This document shows positions 23,965 through 31,299 of a stretch of DNA of 35,259 nt, piece by piece. Each line of letters opens with the position of its first letter. Position 1 is the first letter of the stretch. The notes below the pieces were generated by a model. The model was given only the letters and a program-made list of their open reading frames with translations. It was not told the DNA's origin and searched no databases. The stretch lies in contig NZ_CASDOY010000017.1 of assembly GCF_949282365.1 (NCBI RefSeq), positions 1 through 35,259 on the forward strand, written 5' to 3'. The DNA is from an uncultured Desulfovibrio sp. GTDB taxonomy: Bacteria > Desulfobacterota > Desulfovibrionia > Desulfovibrionales > Desulfovibrionaceae. Both the position numbers and the translations under genes were made by a program.

Positions 23965-24765
23965 ATGCTGGACATCTTCAAGGAACGCCTGCACCAGAGA
24001 TACAGGACGCTGGATTTCCCCCGCAAGGCGCCGGGCCTTTCGCCCCGCTACATGGGCCGCCCGGAGATCACGGCCGGGGATTGCGGCAGCTGCCGCGCCT
24101 GCCTGGACGTCTGTCCCACCGGGGCCCTGCGCAAGCTCTCGCCCGCCGGGCCCGGCCCCGCCGGCGAGACCGGCGGCATCGCCCTGGACATGGGCCGCTG
24201 CCTGTTCTGCGGCGCCTGCGCCCGCGCCTGTGCCGCCGCCCGCCCCGATGCGGGCCTGATCCGCTTCACGCACGACTACCGCGTGGCCGCCTTCGACCGC
24301 GAGGACCTCATCGTCACGGCGCAGCCCCGCCCCCTGGGCAAGCCCCGGGCCTGCGGCGGCCTGTTCTCCCGCTCGCTCAAGCTGCGCGAGATCAGCGCCG
24401 CGGGCTGCAATGCCTGCGAGGCCGATACCAACGTGCTGGGCACCCTGGTCTATGACCTGGGCAAGTTCGGCATCAGCTTCGTGGCCTCGCCCCGCCATGC
24501 CGACGGCATCCTGGTCACGGGACCGGTGAGCCGCAACATGCGCGAGGCCGTGCTGGCCACCTGGGCCGCCGTGCCGGAACCGCGCATCGCCATCGCCGTG
24601 GGCTCCTGCGCCATCTCCGGCGGCCTGTTCGCCGACAGCGACGAGTGCTGCGGCGGCCTGCCGCCCCTGTGCGATGTACAGCTCTTCGTGCCCGGCTGCC
24701 CGCCCAGCCCCTGGAGCATCCTCGACGGCCTGCTGCGCCTGAAAGCCGAAAAAGACATGCTGTAA
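23965..24765 (+). CDS. hyfI: Fused ferredoxin and NuoB/HyfI-like small subunit, EhrS-type
   Basis: Fe-S electron-transfer subunit of the same complex, 266 residues in two parts. Residues 35-95 hold two [4Fe-4S] ferredoxin motifs (C40, C43, C46, C50 and C79, C82, C85, C89), as in HyfH. Residues 140-260 are a NuoB/HyfI domain with GCNACE (C148, C151), VGSCAISGG (C215) and VPGCPPSPW (C245), the four ligands of the cluster next to the active site. All cluster ligands are kept although the partner large subunit has lost its nickel site, so the complex should still conduct electrons. In hydrogenase-4 these two parts are separate genes. AGGAGG six bases before the ATG supports the start. It is the last gene of the operon. 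Confidence 0.92.
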   Translation: MLDIFKERLHQRYRTLDFPRKAPGLSPRYMGRPEITAGDCGSCRACLDVCPTGALRKLSPAGPGPAGETGGIALDMGRCLFCGACARACAAARPDAGLIRFTHDYRVAAFDREDLIVTAQPRPLGKPRACGGLFSRSLKLREISAAGCNACEADTNVLGTLVYDLGKFGISFVASPRHADGILVTGPVSRNMREAVLATWAAVPEPRIAIAVGSCAISGGLFADSDECCGGLPPLCDVQLFVPGCPPSPWSILDGLLRLKAEKDML

Positions 24766-24775
24766 GAAAAGGATA

Positions 24776-24832
24776 TTCGAGGGGAGGGGGCCCCCCTCTG
24801 CTGACGCGAGAGGGGTTCCCCCTCCCCTCGAA
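24776..24832 (+). repeat. Structured hairpin element, copy 2, after the hydrogenase-like operon
   Basis: A perfect 15-bp outer stem (TTCGAGGGGAGGGGG at 24776-24790, its complement at 24818-24832) and a 7-bp inner stem (CCCCTCT at 24793-24799, AGAGGGG at 24809-24815) enclose the loop GCTGACGCG. It starts 11 bases after the last gene and likely marks the transcript 3' end. The segment CTCGAACTCCCCTCCC that follows copy 1 is also found here directly after the stem. Confidence 0.75.
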
Positions 24833-25428
24833 CTCCCCTCCCCCTCCCCAGCGCGTTTTATCCTGTCCTGCGGGACGAATAAAAAACGTTCCGCTTTTCC
24901 CTCCCCCCTGCCGCATCAGCCTGCCCCGTCAGCGGACGGCAGCCTGCCGCATGACACAAAGGGGACCGCCCTGTTCGCTGCCGAGAGCGCAGCCGCCACG
25001 TCTGCAAGACCTTCCTTTCCGCCCCTGCTATCTCCATCACGGCCAGCCATATCTTCCAGCCTGTTCCGCCAAGAAGCCATCCGCACCACGGACGCCAACT
25101 GACGGGCAGTCTCTCCGCACCTTATGACGCCTTGACGCCTCGACACCGCCCTACCCACCCGGCGGCCGCTCTGCCATCGCACGACTTCCCTCTCCCGTCC
25201 ATTGAGCGCCGATCGGGCGGCGTACGCCGAAGGCTCATGCAGCCCTTGCCCCGGCGCGCCCCGCACAGCACCGGAGCCCAGGCGGGGCAGGGGGTGCAGG
25301 GGGTGCAGGGGGCCTGGGGCTGCCCAAGCCCCGGCCCCTTGCCGCATCGCCGCGCAGGCGACCCGGCCGGTACAGCGCAGCGGTCATCCCTCTCCTGCCC
25401 ACCGCCGCAGATGCGGAACTCTTTTGCA
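24833..25428. other. Gene-free stretch before the HD-domain gene
   Basis: No convincing gene. It contains a hairpin near 24856-24892 (GTTTTAT pairs with ATAAAA, GTCC with GGAC) and the G-quadruplex motif at 25284-25312, both described elsewhere. Confidence 0.5.
25284..25312 (+). other. Canonical G-quadruplex motif made of 9-base tandem units
   Basis: Four G tracts (25284-25287, 25290-25294, 25299-25303, 25308-25312) are parted by loops of 2, 4 and 4 bases (CA, TGCA, TGCA); a fifth tract follows at 25316-25319. The unit GGGGTGCAG repeats in tandem. Confidence 0.75.
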
Positions 25429-25457
25429 TTGCCATCCCCCCGGGCCGATGGCATACT
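25429..25457 (+). promoter_or_regulatory. Promoter directly at the HD-domain gene start
   Basis: TTGCCA (25429-25434) and CATACT (25452-25457) with 17-base spacing. The expected transcription start falls at about 25464, the A of the ATG, which would give a leaderless message. Confidence 0.55.
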
Positions 25458-25463
25458 GCCGCC

Positions 25464-26153
25464 ATGGCCATCTTCACCACATCTTCTCCCGTCATCGGCA
25501 CCCCGGAAAGCGGCGCCTGGCCGCTGGAGCATCCGCTCTCCTGCCTGCCCGAACCGGCCCTGGAGCCCCCGGCGCCGGGCAATGTCCCGGACGACGCCGC
25601 CTGCAGGGCCCTGTGGGACAAGTACGGCATGCTGGACAACATCCGCGCCCATTCGCTGCTGGTGGCCCACATCGCCACGGAGCTGGCCCGACGCGCCTGT
25701 GACGCCGGCTTCCGGGTCGATGTGGCCGCGGTCCGCGCCAGCGCCATGCTGCACGACATCGCCAAGACCTACAGCGTGCTGCACGGCGGCAGCCATGCCC
25801 AGCTGGGCGCCGGCTGGGTCGTGGCCGAGACCCGCAACCACGCGCTGGCCCAGGGCGTGCTGCTGCACGTCCACTGGCCCTGGGCCGTCCCGGAGCAGGA
25901 CCCCGCGCGCCTGTTCTCCATCCCGTTTTTCGTGATCTACGCCGACAAGCGCGTCAAGCACGACCAGTGCGTGCCGCTGCGTCAGCGTTATGAAGACCTG
26001 CTGGTGCGCTACGGGCATACGGAAAAAGTCCGTGCGGGCATCCGCCGTTCGTGGCAGCAGGGCCAATGCATCGAACGCGCCTTCGAGGCGCATCTGGGGT
26101 ACGCCATCCATGAAGATCCTTTTGATAGCGGGCGGATGGTCCAGCGAGCGTGA
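25464..26153 (+). CDS. HD-domain phosphohydrolase-like protein
   Basis: A 229-residue protein with an HD metal-dependent phosphohydrolase domain: HSLLVAH (H63), MLHDIAKT (H97, D98), SHAQLGA (H111) and the closing Asp in VIYADKRV (D161). The first ~45 residues are Pro-rich and outside the domain. HD enzymes cleave phosphates or phosphodiesters of nucleotides; the layout is like that of small, single-domain HD proteins called uncharacterised hydrolases, so the substrate is not assigned. No ribosome binding site precedes the ATG, and the promoter sits so close that a leaderless message is possible; ATG at 25627 (MLDNIRAH) is a later alternative but would begin just before the domain. Its end overlaps the start of ddl by 44 bases, tying the two together. 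Confidence 0.85.
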   Translation: MAIFTTSSPVIGTPESGAWPLEHPLSCLPEPALEPPAPGNVPDDAACRALWDKYGMLDNIRAHSLLVAHIATELARRACDAGFRVDVAAVRASAMLHDIAKTYSVLHGGSHAQLGAGWVVAETRNHALAQGVLLHVHWPWAVPEQDPARLFSIPFFVIYADKRVKHDQCVPLRQRYEDLLVRYGHTEKVRAGIRRSWQQGQCIERAFEAHLGYAIHEDPFDSGRMVQRA

Positions 26154-27024
26154 GGTCTCGCTGGCTGGCGCACGCGGCATGCAGGAAGCCCTGGTCAAAC
26201 GCGGCCATGCCGTGACCTTCTTCGACCTGCGGGAACAGTTCGACGAGCTGCTGGACACGGCCCGGCAGCATGACTTTGCCCTCATCAACCTGCACGGTTC
26301 GCCGGGCGAGGACGGTCTGGTGCAGGCCATGCTGGAAAAGGCCGACTGTCCCTACCAGGGTTCCGGTCCTTCGGGCTCCTTCCTGGCCCTGAACAAGGCC
26401 GCGGCCAAGCAGATCTTCCGCATGGCGGGCCTGCCCACGGCCGACTGGGAATTCCTGCCCGTGCGTCCCGCCGAAGGCTGGGAACCGCGCCTGCCCTGGC
26501 CGCTCTTCGTCAAGAGCACCACGGGCGGTTCCTCCCTGCGTCTGGGCCGCGCCGCCGACCGGCAGCAGCTGGATGCCCTGATGGACGAGATCTTCAGCGC
26601 CGGCGAGGGCGTGCTCATCGAGCCCCAGCTGCCCGGAAGGGAGATCACCTGCGGCATCCTGGGCGAGGAAGCCATGCCGCCCATCCTCATCGAGCCCGTG
26701 GCGGGCGACTATTTCGACTATGAGAGCAAATACGCCAGCGGCGGCGCGCGCGAGCTCTGCCCCGCGCCCGTGTCCCCGGCCGTGACCGCCGAGGTGCAGC
26801 GCCTGGCCCTGGCCGCGCACAAGGCCCTGGGCCTCAAGGGCTACAGCCGCGCGGACTTCATCCTGGGCCCCGACGACAGCCTGCACCTGCTGGAGGTCAA
26901 CACCCTGCCCGGCATGACGCCCACCAGCCTGGTACCGCAGGAAGCCGCCGTGCTGGGCATGGATTTCGGCCAGCTGCTGGAAAAGCTCATGGAACTGGGC
27001 ATGGAGCAGCACGCCAAAGCTTGA
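26110..27024 (+). CDS. ddl: D-alanine--D-alanine ligase
   Basis: ATP-grasp ligase that makes the D-Ala-D-Ala end of the peptidoglycan stem peptide in the cytoplasm. The 304-residue protein has the N-terminal GGWSSEREVSLAGA with the substrate Glu (E14), LHGSPGEDG (62-69), the ATP-binding FVKSTTGGSS (K135), the omega-loop region YFDYESKY and the C-terminal LEVNTLPGMTPTSLVPQEA with metal and D-Ala ligands. Length is normal for Ddl. The ATG at 26110 gives the standard N-terminus; the frame upstream lies inside the HD gene. The preceding GGGG is a poor ribosome site, so translation is probably coupled to the overlapping HD gene. Confidence 0.95.
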   Translation: MKILLIAGGWSSEREVSLAGARGMQEALVKRGHAVTFFDLREQFDELLDTARQHDFALINLHGSPGEDGLVQAMLEKADCPYQGSGPSGSFLALNKAAAKQIFRMAGLPTADWEFLPVRPAEGWEPRLPWPLFVKSTTGGSSLRLGRAADRQQLDALMDEIFSAGEGVLIEPQLPGREITCGILGEEAMPPILIEPVAGDYFDYESKYASGGARELCPAPVSPAVTAEVQRLALAAHKALGLKGYSRADFILGPDDSLHLLEVNTLPGMTPTSLVPQEAAVLGMDFGQLLEKLMELGMEQHAKA

Positions 27025-27050
27025 CGCCTGACGCCCCGCGCCGACAGCAC

Positions 27051-27079
27051 GCGCGCTGCCCCGGGCAGCGCGCTTTTTT
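27051..27079 (+). terminator. Rho-independent terminator after ddl
   Basis: A near-perfect palindrome with GCGCGCTGCC (27051-27060) and GGCAGCGCGC (27064-27073) is followed by six T. The rest of the gap up to 27337 shows no gene or clear promoter. Confidence 0.92.
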
Positions 27080-27337
27080 GTGCCGCACGCCGCGCAGGGA
27101 CCGCACCATTCGTTTGCCGTTGCCCGGGCCAGCTCCGTCGTGCGCCCGCCGTGCAGGCCCGGCGGCAGTGCCGCCGGACGGCGAGGGGACACGGCATGAG
27201 GCGCGGACTACGACACCGGGCCGCCCGTGCGTCTGCCCGTGACCAAAGGCCGGGACGACGGCCGCCGGCCAAAGCCTCCCGGCAGGAGCCGCGCAACGGC
27301 ACCGCCGGTGCCCCGGCCCCTGCCAAGGAGAAGCCCC

Positions 27338-28231
27338 ATGAACCAGATTCTTGCCGCCCATGCGGCCGCCATCCTGACCATCCTCATCTGGGGCGCGACC
27401 TTCACTTCCACCAAGGTGCTGCTGCAGGCCTTTCTGCCCATCGAGATCCTCTTCCTGCGCTTCCTGCTGGGGGCCTGCGCCCTGCTGCTGGCCTGTCCGC
27501 GCCTGCTGCATGTGCGCGACCTGCGCCGCGAAATGACCTTCGCCCTGGCCGGGCTGTGCGGCGTGACCCTCTACTTTTTGCTGGAGAACATCGCCCTGAG
27601 CTGCAGCACGGCCTCCAATGTGGGCGTGCTGGTGGGCATCTCGCCCTTCCTGACGGCCCTGCTGGCCCGCATCGTCCTGGGCGAGAGCCTGCATCCCGGC
27701 TTCTTCGTGGGTTTCGCCTGCGCCATGTCCGGCATCGTCTGCATCGCCGTCAACAGCAACGCCGTGCTGCGTCTCGATCCCCAGGGCGACGTCCTGGCCC
27801 TGCTGGCGGCCCTGACCTGGGCCTTCTATTCCATCCTGACGCGCAAGATCGGCGATTACGGCTACAACACCCTGCAGGTGACGCGCCGCATCTTCTGCTG
27901 GGGCCTCGTCTTCATGCTGCCCACCCTGCCGCTGTTCGGCTTCCGCTGGGGGCTGGAGCGCCTGGCCCGGCCGGAACTGCTGGCCAACCTGCTCTTCCTC
28001 GGCCTGGGGGCCTCAGCCCTCTGCTTCGCCACCTGGAACTTCACCATCCGCATCCTGGGCGCCATCAAGACCAGCATCTACATCTATGCCGTGCCCGTGG
28101 TCTCGGTCATCACCGCCACCCTGCTGCTGGGCGAACGCCTGACCGGACTGGCCCTGACCGGCATGGGCCTCATCATCCTCGGCCTGATCATCTCCGAGGG
28201 CCGCCTGCCCCTGCGGCGGCGCAAGGCCTGA
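27338..28231 (+). CDS. EamA/DMT-superfamily transporter
   Basis: Inner-membrane transporter of the drug/metabolite transporter superfamily, two EamA repeats, 297 residues with about ten hydrophobic helices. Family marks are LIWGATFTSTKVLLQ in helix 1, RFLLGACALL, LENIALSCSTASNVGVLVGI in the first repeat and FATWNFTIRILGAIKTSIYIYAVPV with LLGERLTGLALTG in the second. AAGGAG seven bases before the ATG at 27338 supports the start. The substrate cannot be told; members export amino acids, nucleosides or other metabolites. It is monocistronic between the ddl terminator and convergent pit. Confidence 0.92.
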   Translation: MNQILAAHAAAILTILIWGATFTSTKVLLQAFLPIEILFLRFLLGACALLLACPRLLHVRDLRREMTFALAGLCGVTLYFLLENIALSCSTASNVGVLVGISPFLTALLARIVLGESLHPGFFVGFACAMSGIVCIAVNSNAVLRLDPQGDVLALLAALTWAFYSILTRKIGDYGYNTLQVTRRIFCWGLVFMLPTLPLFGFRWGLERLARPELLANLLFLGLGASALCFATWNFTIRILGAIKTSIYIYAVPVVSVITATLLLGERLTGLALTGMGLIILGLIISEGRLPLRRRKA

Positions 28232-28253
28232 TACGGCCCCCCATCCGCACCGG

Positions 28254-28323
28254 CCGGGCAGGACGCCGCGTCTGGCTCCAGCCCAGATGCAGCAGCCAGC
28301 AGGAGATGAAGCCCAGCGTGGCC
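28254..28323 (-). pseudogene. 70-bp near-copy of the 3' end of pit (remnant)
   Basis: These 70 bases match 28501-28570 without gaps and with 7 mismatches (90%). The match covers the last ~17 codons of pit, its stop and 18 bases beyond. On the minus strand it reads ATLGFISCWLLHLGWSQ, against ATVGFISYWLLHLIWN then stop in pit; the stop codon TAG is changed to CAG. No upstream part of the gene is present. Confidence 0.75.
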
Positions 28324-28518
28324 CCACCTTCGTCCGTGCCCGCCGCACAGCCGCCCTCCATCCCTGCCCGCCGCACAGCGGCAGGGCGCGCCCCCTTCCC
28401 CGCAGGACGCCAAAACCCCGCGCCGTCCGCACGGGACGGCACGGGGCCTGATGCAACGATGTCCTGTCTTCCCGGGCAGATGCGACCCGGAGCCGGGCCG
28501 CCGGGCAGGACGCCGCGT

Positions 28519-29523
28519 CTAGTTCCAGATCAGGTGCAGCAGCCAGTAGGAGATGAAGCCCACCGTGGCCGCCGCCGGCAGGGTCAGGACCCAGGCCGTG
28601 ACCAGCTGCCCGGCCACGGTCCAGCGCACGGCGGACAGACGCTTGGTGGAGCCCACGCCGAAGATGCAGGCCGAGATGGTGTGGGTGGTGCTCACGGGCG
28701 CGCCCAGCATGGAGGCCCCGGAAATGACCAGGGCCGCCGAGCTCTCGGCGGCGAAGCCGTGCACGGGTTCCAGCTTGAAGATGCGGTGCCCCATGGTCTT
28801 GACGATCTTCCAGCCGCCGATGGCGGTGCCTGTGGCCATGGCCAGGGCGCAGGCCAGCTTGACCCACAGGGGCACGGCCACCTGGTCGATCTCGCCGAAG
28901 ATGAACAGGGCCAGAGTGATGATGCCCATGGTCTTCTGGGCGTCATTGAGGCCGTGGCTGGTGGCCATGAAGGCGGCGGACACCAGCTGCATCTTGCGGA
29001 AGATGCGGTTGACCTTGCTGCGCAGCACATGGGCGAAGATCCAGTAGATGAGCCACATGATGAGGAAGCCCACGGCGAAGCCCGCCAGCGGCGAGAGCAC
29101 CAGCGGCAGCAGCACCTTGTTGACGATGCCGCTGAAATTGAGGGCCTCGGGCCCGGCATGGGCCAGGGCCGCGCCCACCAGACCGCCGATGAGCGCATGG
29201 GACGACGAGGACGGGATACCGAAATACCAGGTGAGGCAGTTCCAGAAGATGGCGCCCAGCAGGGCGGCCAGCACCAGGATGTGGCTGCCCTGCACCACTT
29301 CGGGCATCACCAGGCCCGCGCCGAGGGTCTTGGCCACTTCGGTGCCCAGCAGGGCCCCGGCCAGATTGAGGGCGGCCGCCATGCCCACGGCGAAGCGGGG
29401 CGTGACCACCTTGGTGGAGACCACGGTGGCGATGGCATTGGCGCAGTCGTGCGCGCCGTTGGTAAAGTCGAATACCAGAGCGACGAGGACGATCAGAATG
29501 AGGAGGAAGGGGATCTCAAACAT
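28519..29523 (-). CDS. pit: Low-affinity inorganic phosphate transporter (Pit family)
   Basis: Inner-membrane phosphate permease of the PiT family, 334 residues, about ten helices in two inverted halves. The two family signatures are clear: NGAHDCANAIATVVS (22-36) and SHGLNDAQKTMGI (189-201), as are GIPSSSSHALIGG and GAPVSTTHTISACIFGVG. Uptake is probably coupled to protons or sodium. Its start overlaps the end of the DUF47 gene by eight bases (ATGTTTGA), the usual pairing of a Pit transporter with its PhoU-like partner. The downstream 70-bp copy of its 3' end suggests a past duplication. Confidence 0.95.
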   Translation of the reverse strand: MFEIPFLLILIVLVALVFDFTNGAHDCANAIATVVSTKVVTPRFAVGMAAALNLAGALLGTEVAKTLGAGLVMPEVVQGSHILVLAALLGAIFWNCLTWYFGIPSSSSHALIGGLVGAALAHAGPEALNFSGIVNKVLLPLVLSPLAGFAVGFLIMWLIYWIFAHVLRSKVNRIFRKMQLVSAAFMATSHGLNDAQKTMGIITLALFIFGEIDQVAVPLWVKLACALAMATGTAIGGWKIVKTMGHRIFKLEPVHGFAAESSAALVISGASMLGAPVSTTHTISACIFGVGSTKRLSAVRWTVAGQLVTAWVLTLPAAATVGFISYWLLHLIWN

Positions 29524-30145
29524 TCTTCAGCACCGCTTCTTCGATGGTTTCAGCCAGGTTGTTGACGTTTTCCAGAAGCATGCTGATGCGGTCGTAAGCC
29601 TGGCTCCACTTCATGATGTTCATGAGCCGGGCGGGGGTGATCTCCTGCTGGTCGTCCATGAGCTCGGCCAGACCCACGGCCAGCAGCATGTCGCATTCGC
29701 CGCGCAGGTAACGGAAGGCGCGCGTCTTGTGGCAGTCCTCCCGGCGGGTCAGGCCGTCCAGCATCTGTTCGGTCAGGTCCAGCATGGTGCAGATGTTGCG
29801 CACCATCTGCACGGCCGGGAAGCGCATGCTGGTGAACTCGAAGATGTGCAGGCGGGTGCTCAGGGTGTGCAGGCCGTCCAGGGCTTCTTCCTGCTCCTGG
29901 TTGATGCGCAGGATGTCCTCCCGGTCGATGGGTGTGATGAAGGTCTGCGACAGGTCCCTGATGATGCGCACATGGAGCTTGTCCGCCTCTTCTTCGATCA
30001 GGGCGATCTTTTTGTGGGCCTCGTCCATCCTGGACAGGTCTTCCAGCATGCCGAGCAGCAGTTGCGACATGTGACGCAGCTGGCTGTTTTGCTCCAGGAG
30101 CATTTCGAAAAACGGAGCGGACTTGGGAAGCAGGGATGCGAACAT
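29516..30145 (-). CDS. DUF47 (PhoU-like) partner protein of Pit
   Basis: A 209-residue all-helical cytoplasmic protein of the DUF47/PhoU-like family, which pairs with Pit transporters and is thought to regulate them. Features are the N-terminal LLPKSAPFFEMLLEQN, repeated amphipathic helices with EEEADKLHVRIIRDLSQTF, the following ITPIDREDILRI, and the C-terminal DRISMLLENVNNLAETIEE. AGGAGG four bases before the ATG fixes the start. A promoter about 180 bases upstream, inside the end of the preceding gene, lets DUF47-pit be transcribed apart from the long upstream cluster. Confidence 0.93.
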   Translation of the reverse strand: MFASLLPKSAPFFEMLLEQNSQLRHMSQLLLGMLEDLSRMDEAHKKIALIEEEADKLHVRIIRDLSQTFITPIDREDILRINQEQEEALDGLHTLSTRLHIFEFTSMRFPAVQMVRNICTMLDLTEQMLDGLTRREDCHKTRAFRYLRGECDMLLAVGLAELMDDQQEITPARLMNIMKWSQAYDRISMLLENVNNLAETIEEAVLKNV

Positions 30146-30326
30146 GCGCCCTCCTCTTGATGGTGAAAGATCCCTGAAAGGGGTTCCCTGCTCCTCCGGC
30201 GCGCGGTGGAACTTCCCGGAATCCCCTGCCTTCGTTCCTGATATGACGGCCCGGCATGCTTCATGCCCGGACGGACTCTGCCCTCTGCCGAAAAAGGGAA
30301 TGGTCCCTCTTTATCATTTTGTAACA

Positions 30327-30356
30327 ATTATACGGTGTCCATGAAATCGTTTTCAA
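30327..30356 (-). promoter_or_regulatory. Promoter of the DUF47-pit operon, inside the upstream gene
   Basis: On the minus strand TTGAAA (30356-30351) and a perfect TATAAT (30332-30327) with 18-base spacing. It overlaps the last codons of the pseudouridine synthase gene. No PhoB box was recognised. Confidence 0.7.
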
Positions 30357-31299
30357 GCCATTTTCTGCAGATCGCCGCGATTTCCCCTTCCGCGAACCAG
30401 TCGGGCGGCAGCGTCCAGCGCGCCCAGGGCAGGCGCAGCGCGCCATGATGCAGAAAAAAAGCTCCCTGCCCGTCCCGGGGGGACTGCGGCAGGGAGGAAG
30501 CATACAGACCGTCCAGCCACAGGGCGTGGCCCAGAGCGGCGGCATGGGCCCGGATCTGGTGTCGCGCGCCGCGACGGATGGTGCAGGCCGCCAGGGTCAG
30601 GCTGCGGGGCCGCGCCGCAGGCGGCAGGGAAAAACGCGCGCCCAGCTCGCGCACGAGGGAGGCGCAGGCCTCGCCCTGCCAGTGATGCAGGGGGCGGAAA
30701 TGCGTCCAGCGGGCGGGGTCGGCGCTGTCGCCCTCCAGGAGCCGCACGGCGCGCCGCCGCGACATGTCCAGGGCACGGCGCACGCAGGCTTCCCCTTCCA
30801 GCCTGCCGTCGAGCAGGGCCAGATAGCCCTTGCGGCAGCGGCCTTCGGCCTCGGCCTGCCGGAAATCCTGCACAGCCCGTTCCAGGGCCGCCGCATCGGG
30901 GGCCACGGCCGCGCAGACGATGCCCGAGGTCCGGGCGTCCAGACGCTGCAGCAGGGCCCAGGCCGCAGGCTCGGCCCCCACCTCCCACAGGGAGGGGATG
31001 GCCGCCTCCAGGCTGCGGCCGCCGCCTCCCGCCAGACTGACGCTGTGCCAGCCCGCGGGTTTGAAAAAAGCCTGCCAGCACCCCTGCCGTGCAAGCCTGC
31101 GCGGTGACTCTTCCCCGGCGGGGATCTCTGCCTGCGGCGTTGCCGGCAGCAGGCCGATGCTATCCAGCAGGCGACGGCGGCCGCGCAGACCGGGCACAGG
31201 CTCGCCCAGGGCTTCCAGCACCTCGGCCAGGGCCGCGTCCAGACGCCGGCCGGCCAGGTCCGCACCCACCGTATGGCAACGCGCTCCGGGGCCGCTCAT
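30328..31299 (-). CDS. RluA-like RNA pseudouridine synthase
   Basis: Isomerises uridine to pseudouridine in RNA; family RluA, 323 residues. The catalytic motif reads LLQRLDARTSG (D121) in place of the usual HRLDxxTSG, so the first His is Gln here while the essential Asp is kept. The C-terminal binding motif RHQIRAHAAALGH is intact, followed by ALWLDGLY. The N-terminal ~70 residues resemble a degenerate S4-like region. Its start overlaps the end of the CofD-like gene by four bases (ATGA). The target RNA (rRNA or tRNA position) cannot be told from sequence. Confidence 0.88.
   Translation of the reverse strand: MSGPGARCHTVGADLAGRRLDAALAEVLEALGEPVPGLRGRRRLLDSIGLLPATPQAEIPAGEESPRRLARQGCWQAFFKPAGWHSVSLAGGGGRSLEAAIPSLWEVGAEPAAWALLQRLDARTSGIVCAAVAPDAAALERAVQDFRQAEAEGRCRKGYLALLDGRLEGEACVRRALDMSRRRAVRLLEGDSADPARWTHFRPLHHWQGEACASLVRELGARFSLPPAARPRSLTLAACTIRRGARHQIRAHAAALGHALWLDGLYASSLPQSPRDGQGAFFLHHGALRLPWARWTLPPDWFAEGEIAAICRKWLENDFMDTV

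Noticed and set aside
17274..24765. A true H2-producing hydrogenase-4
   Set aside because: The large subunit lacks all four nickel-binding cysteines, and no maturation genes or formate dehydrogenase are nearby.
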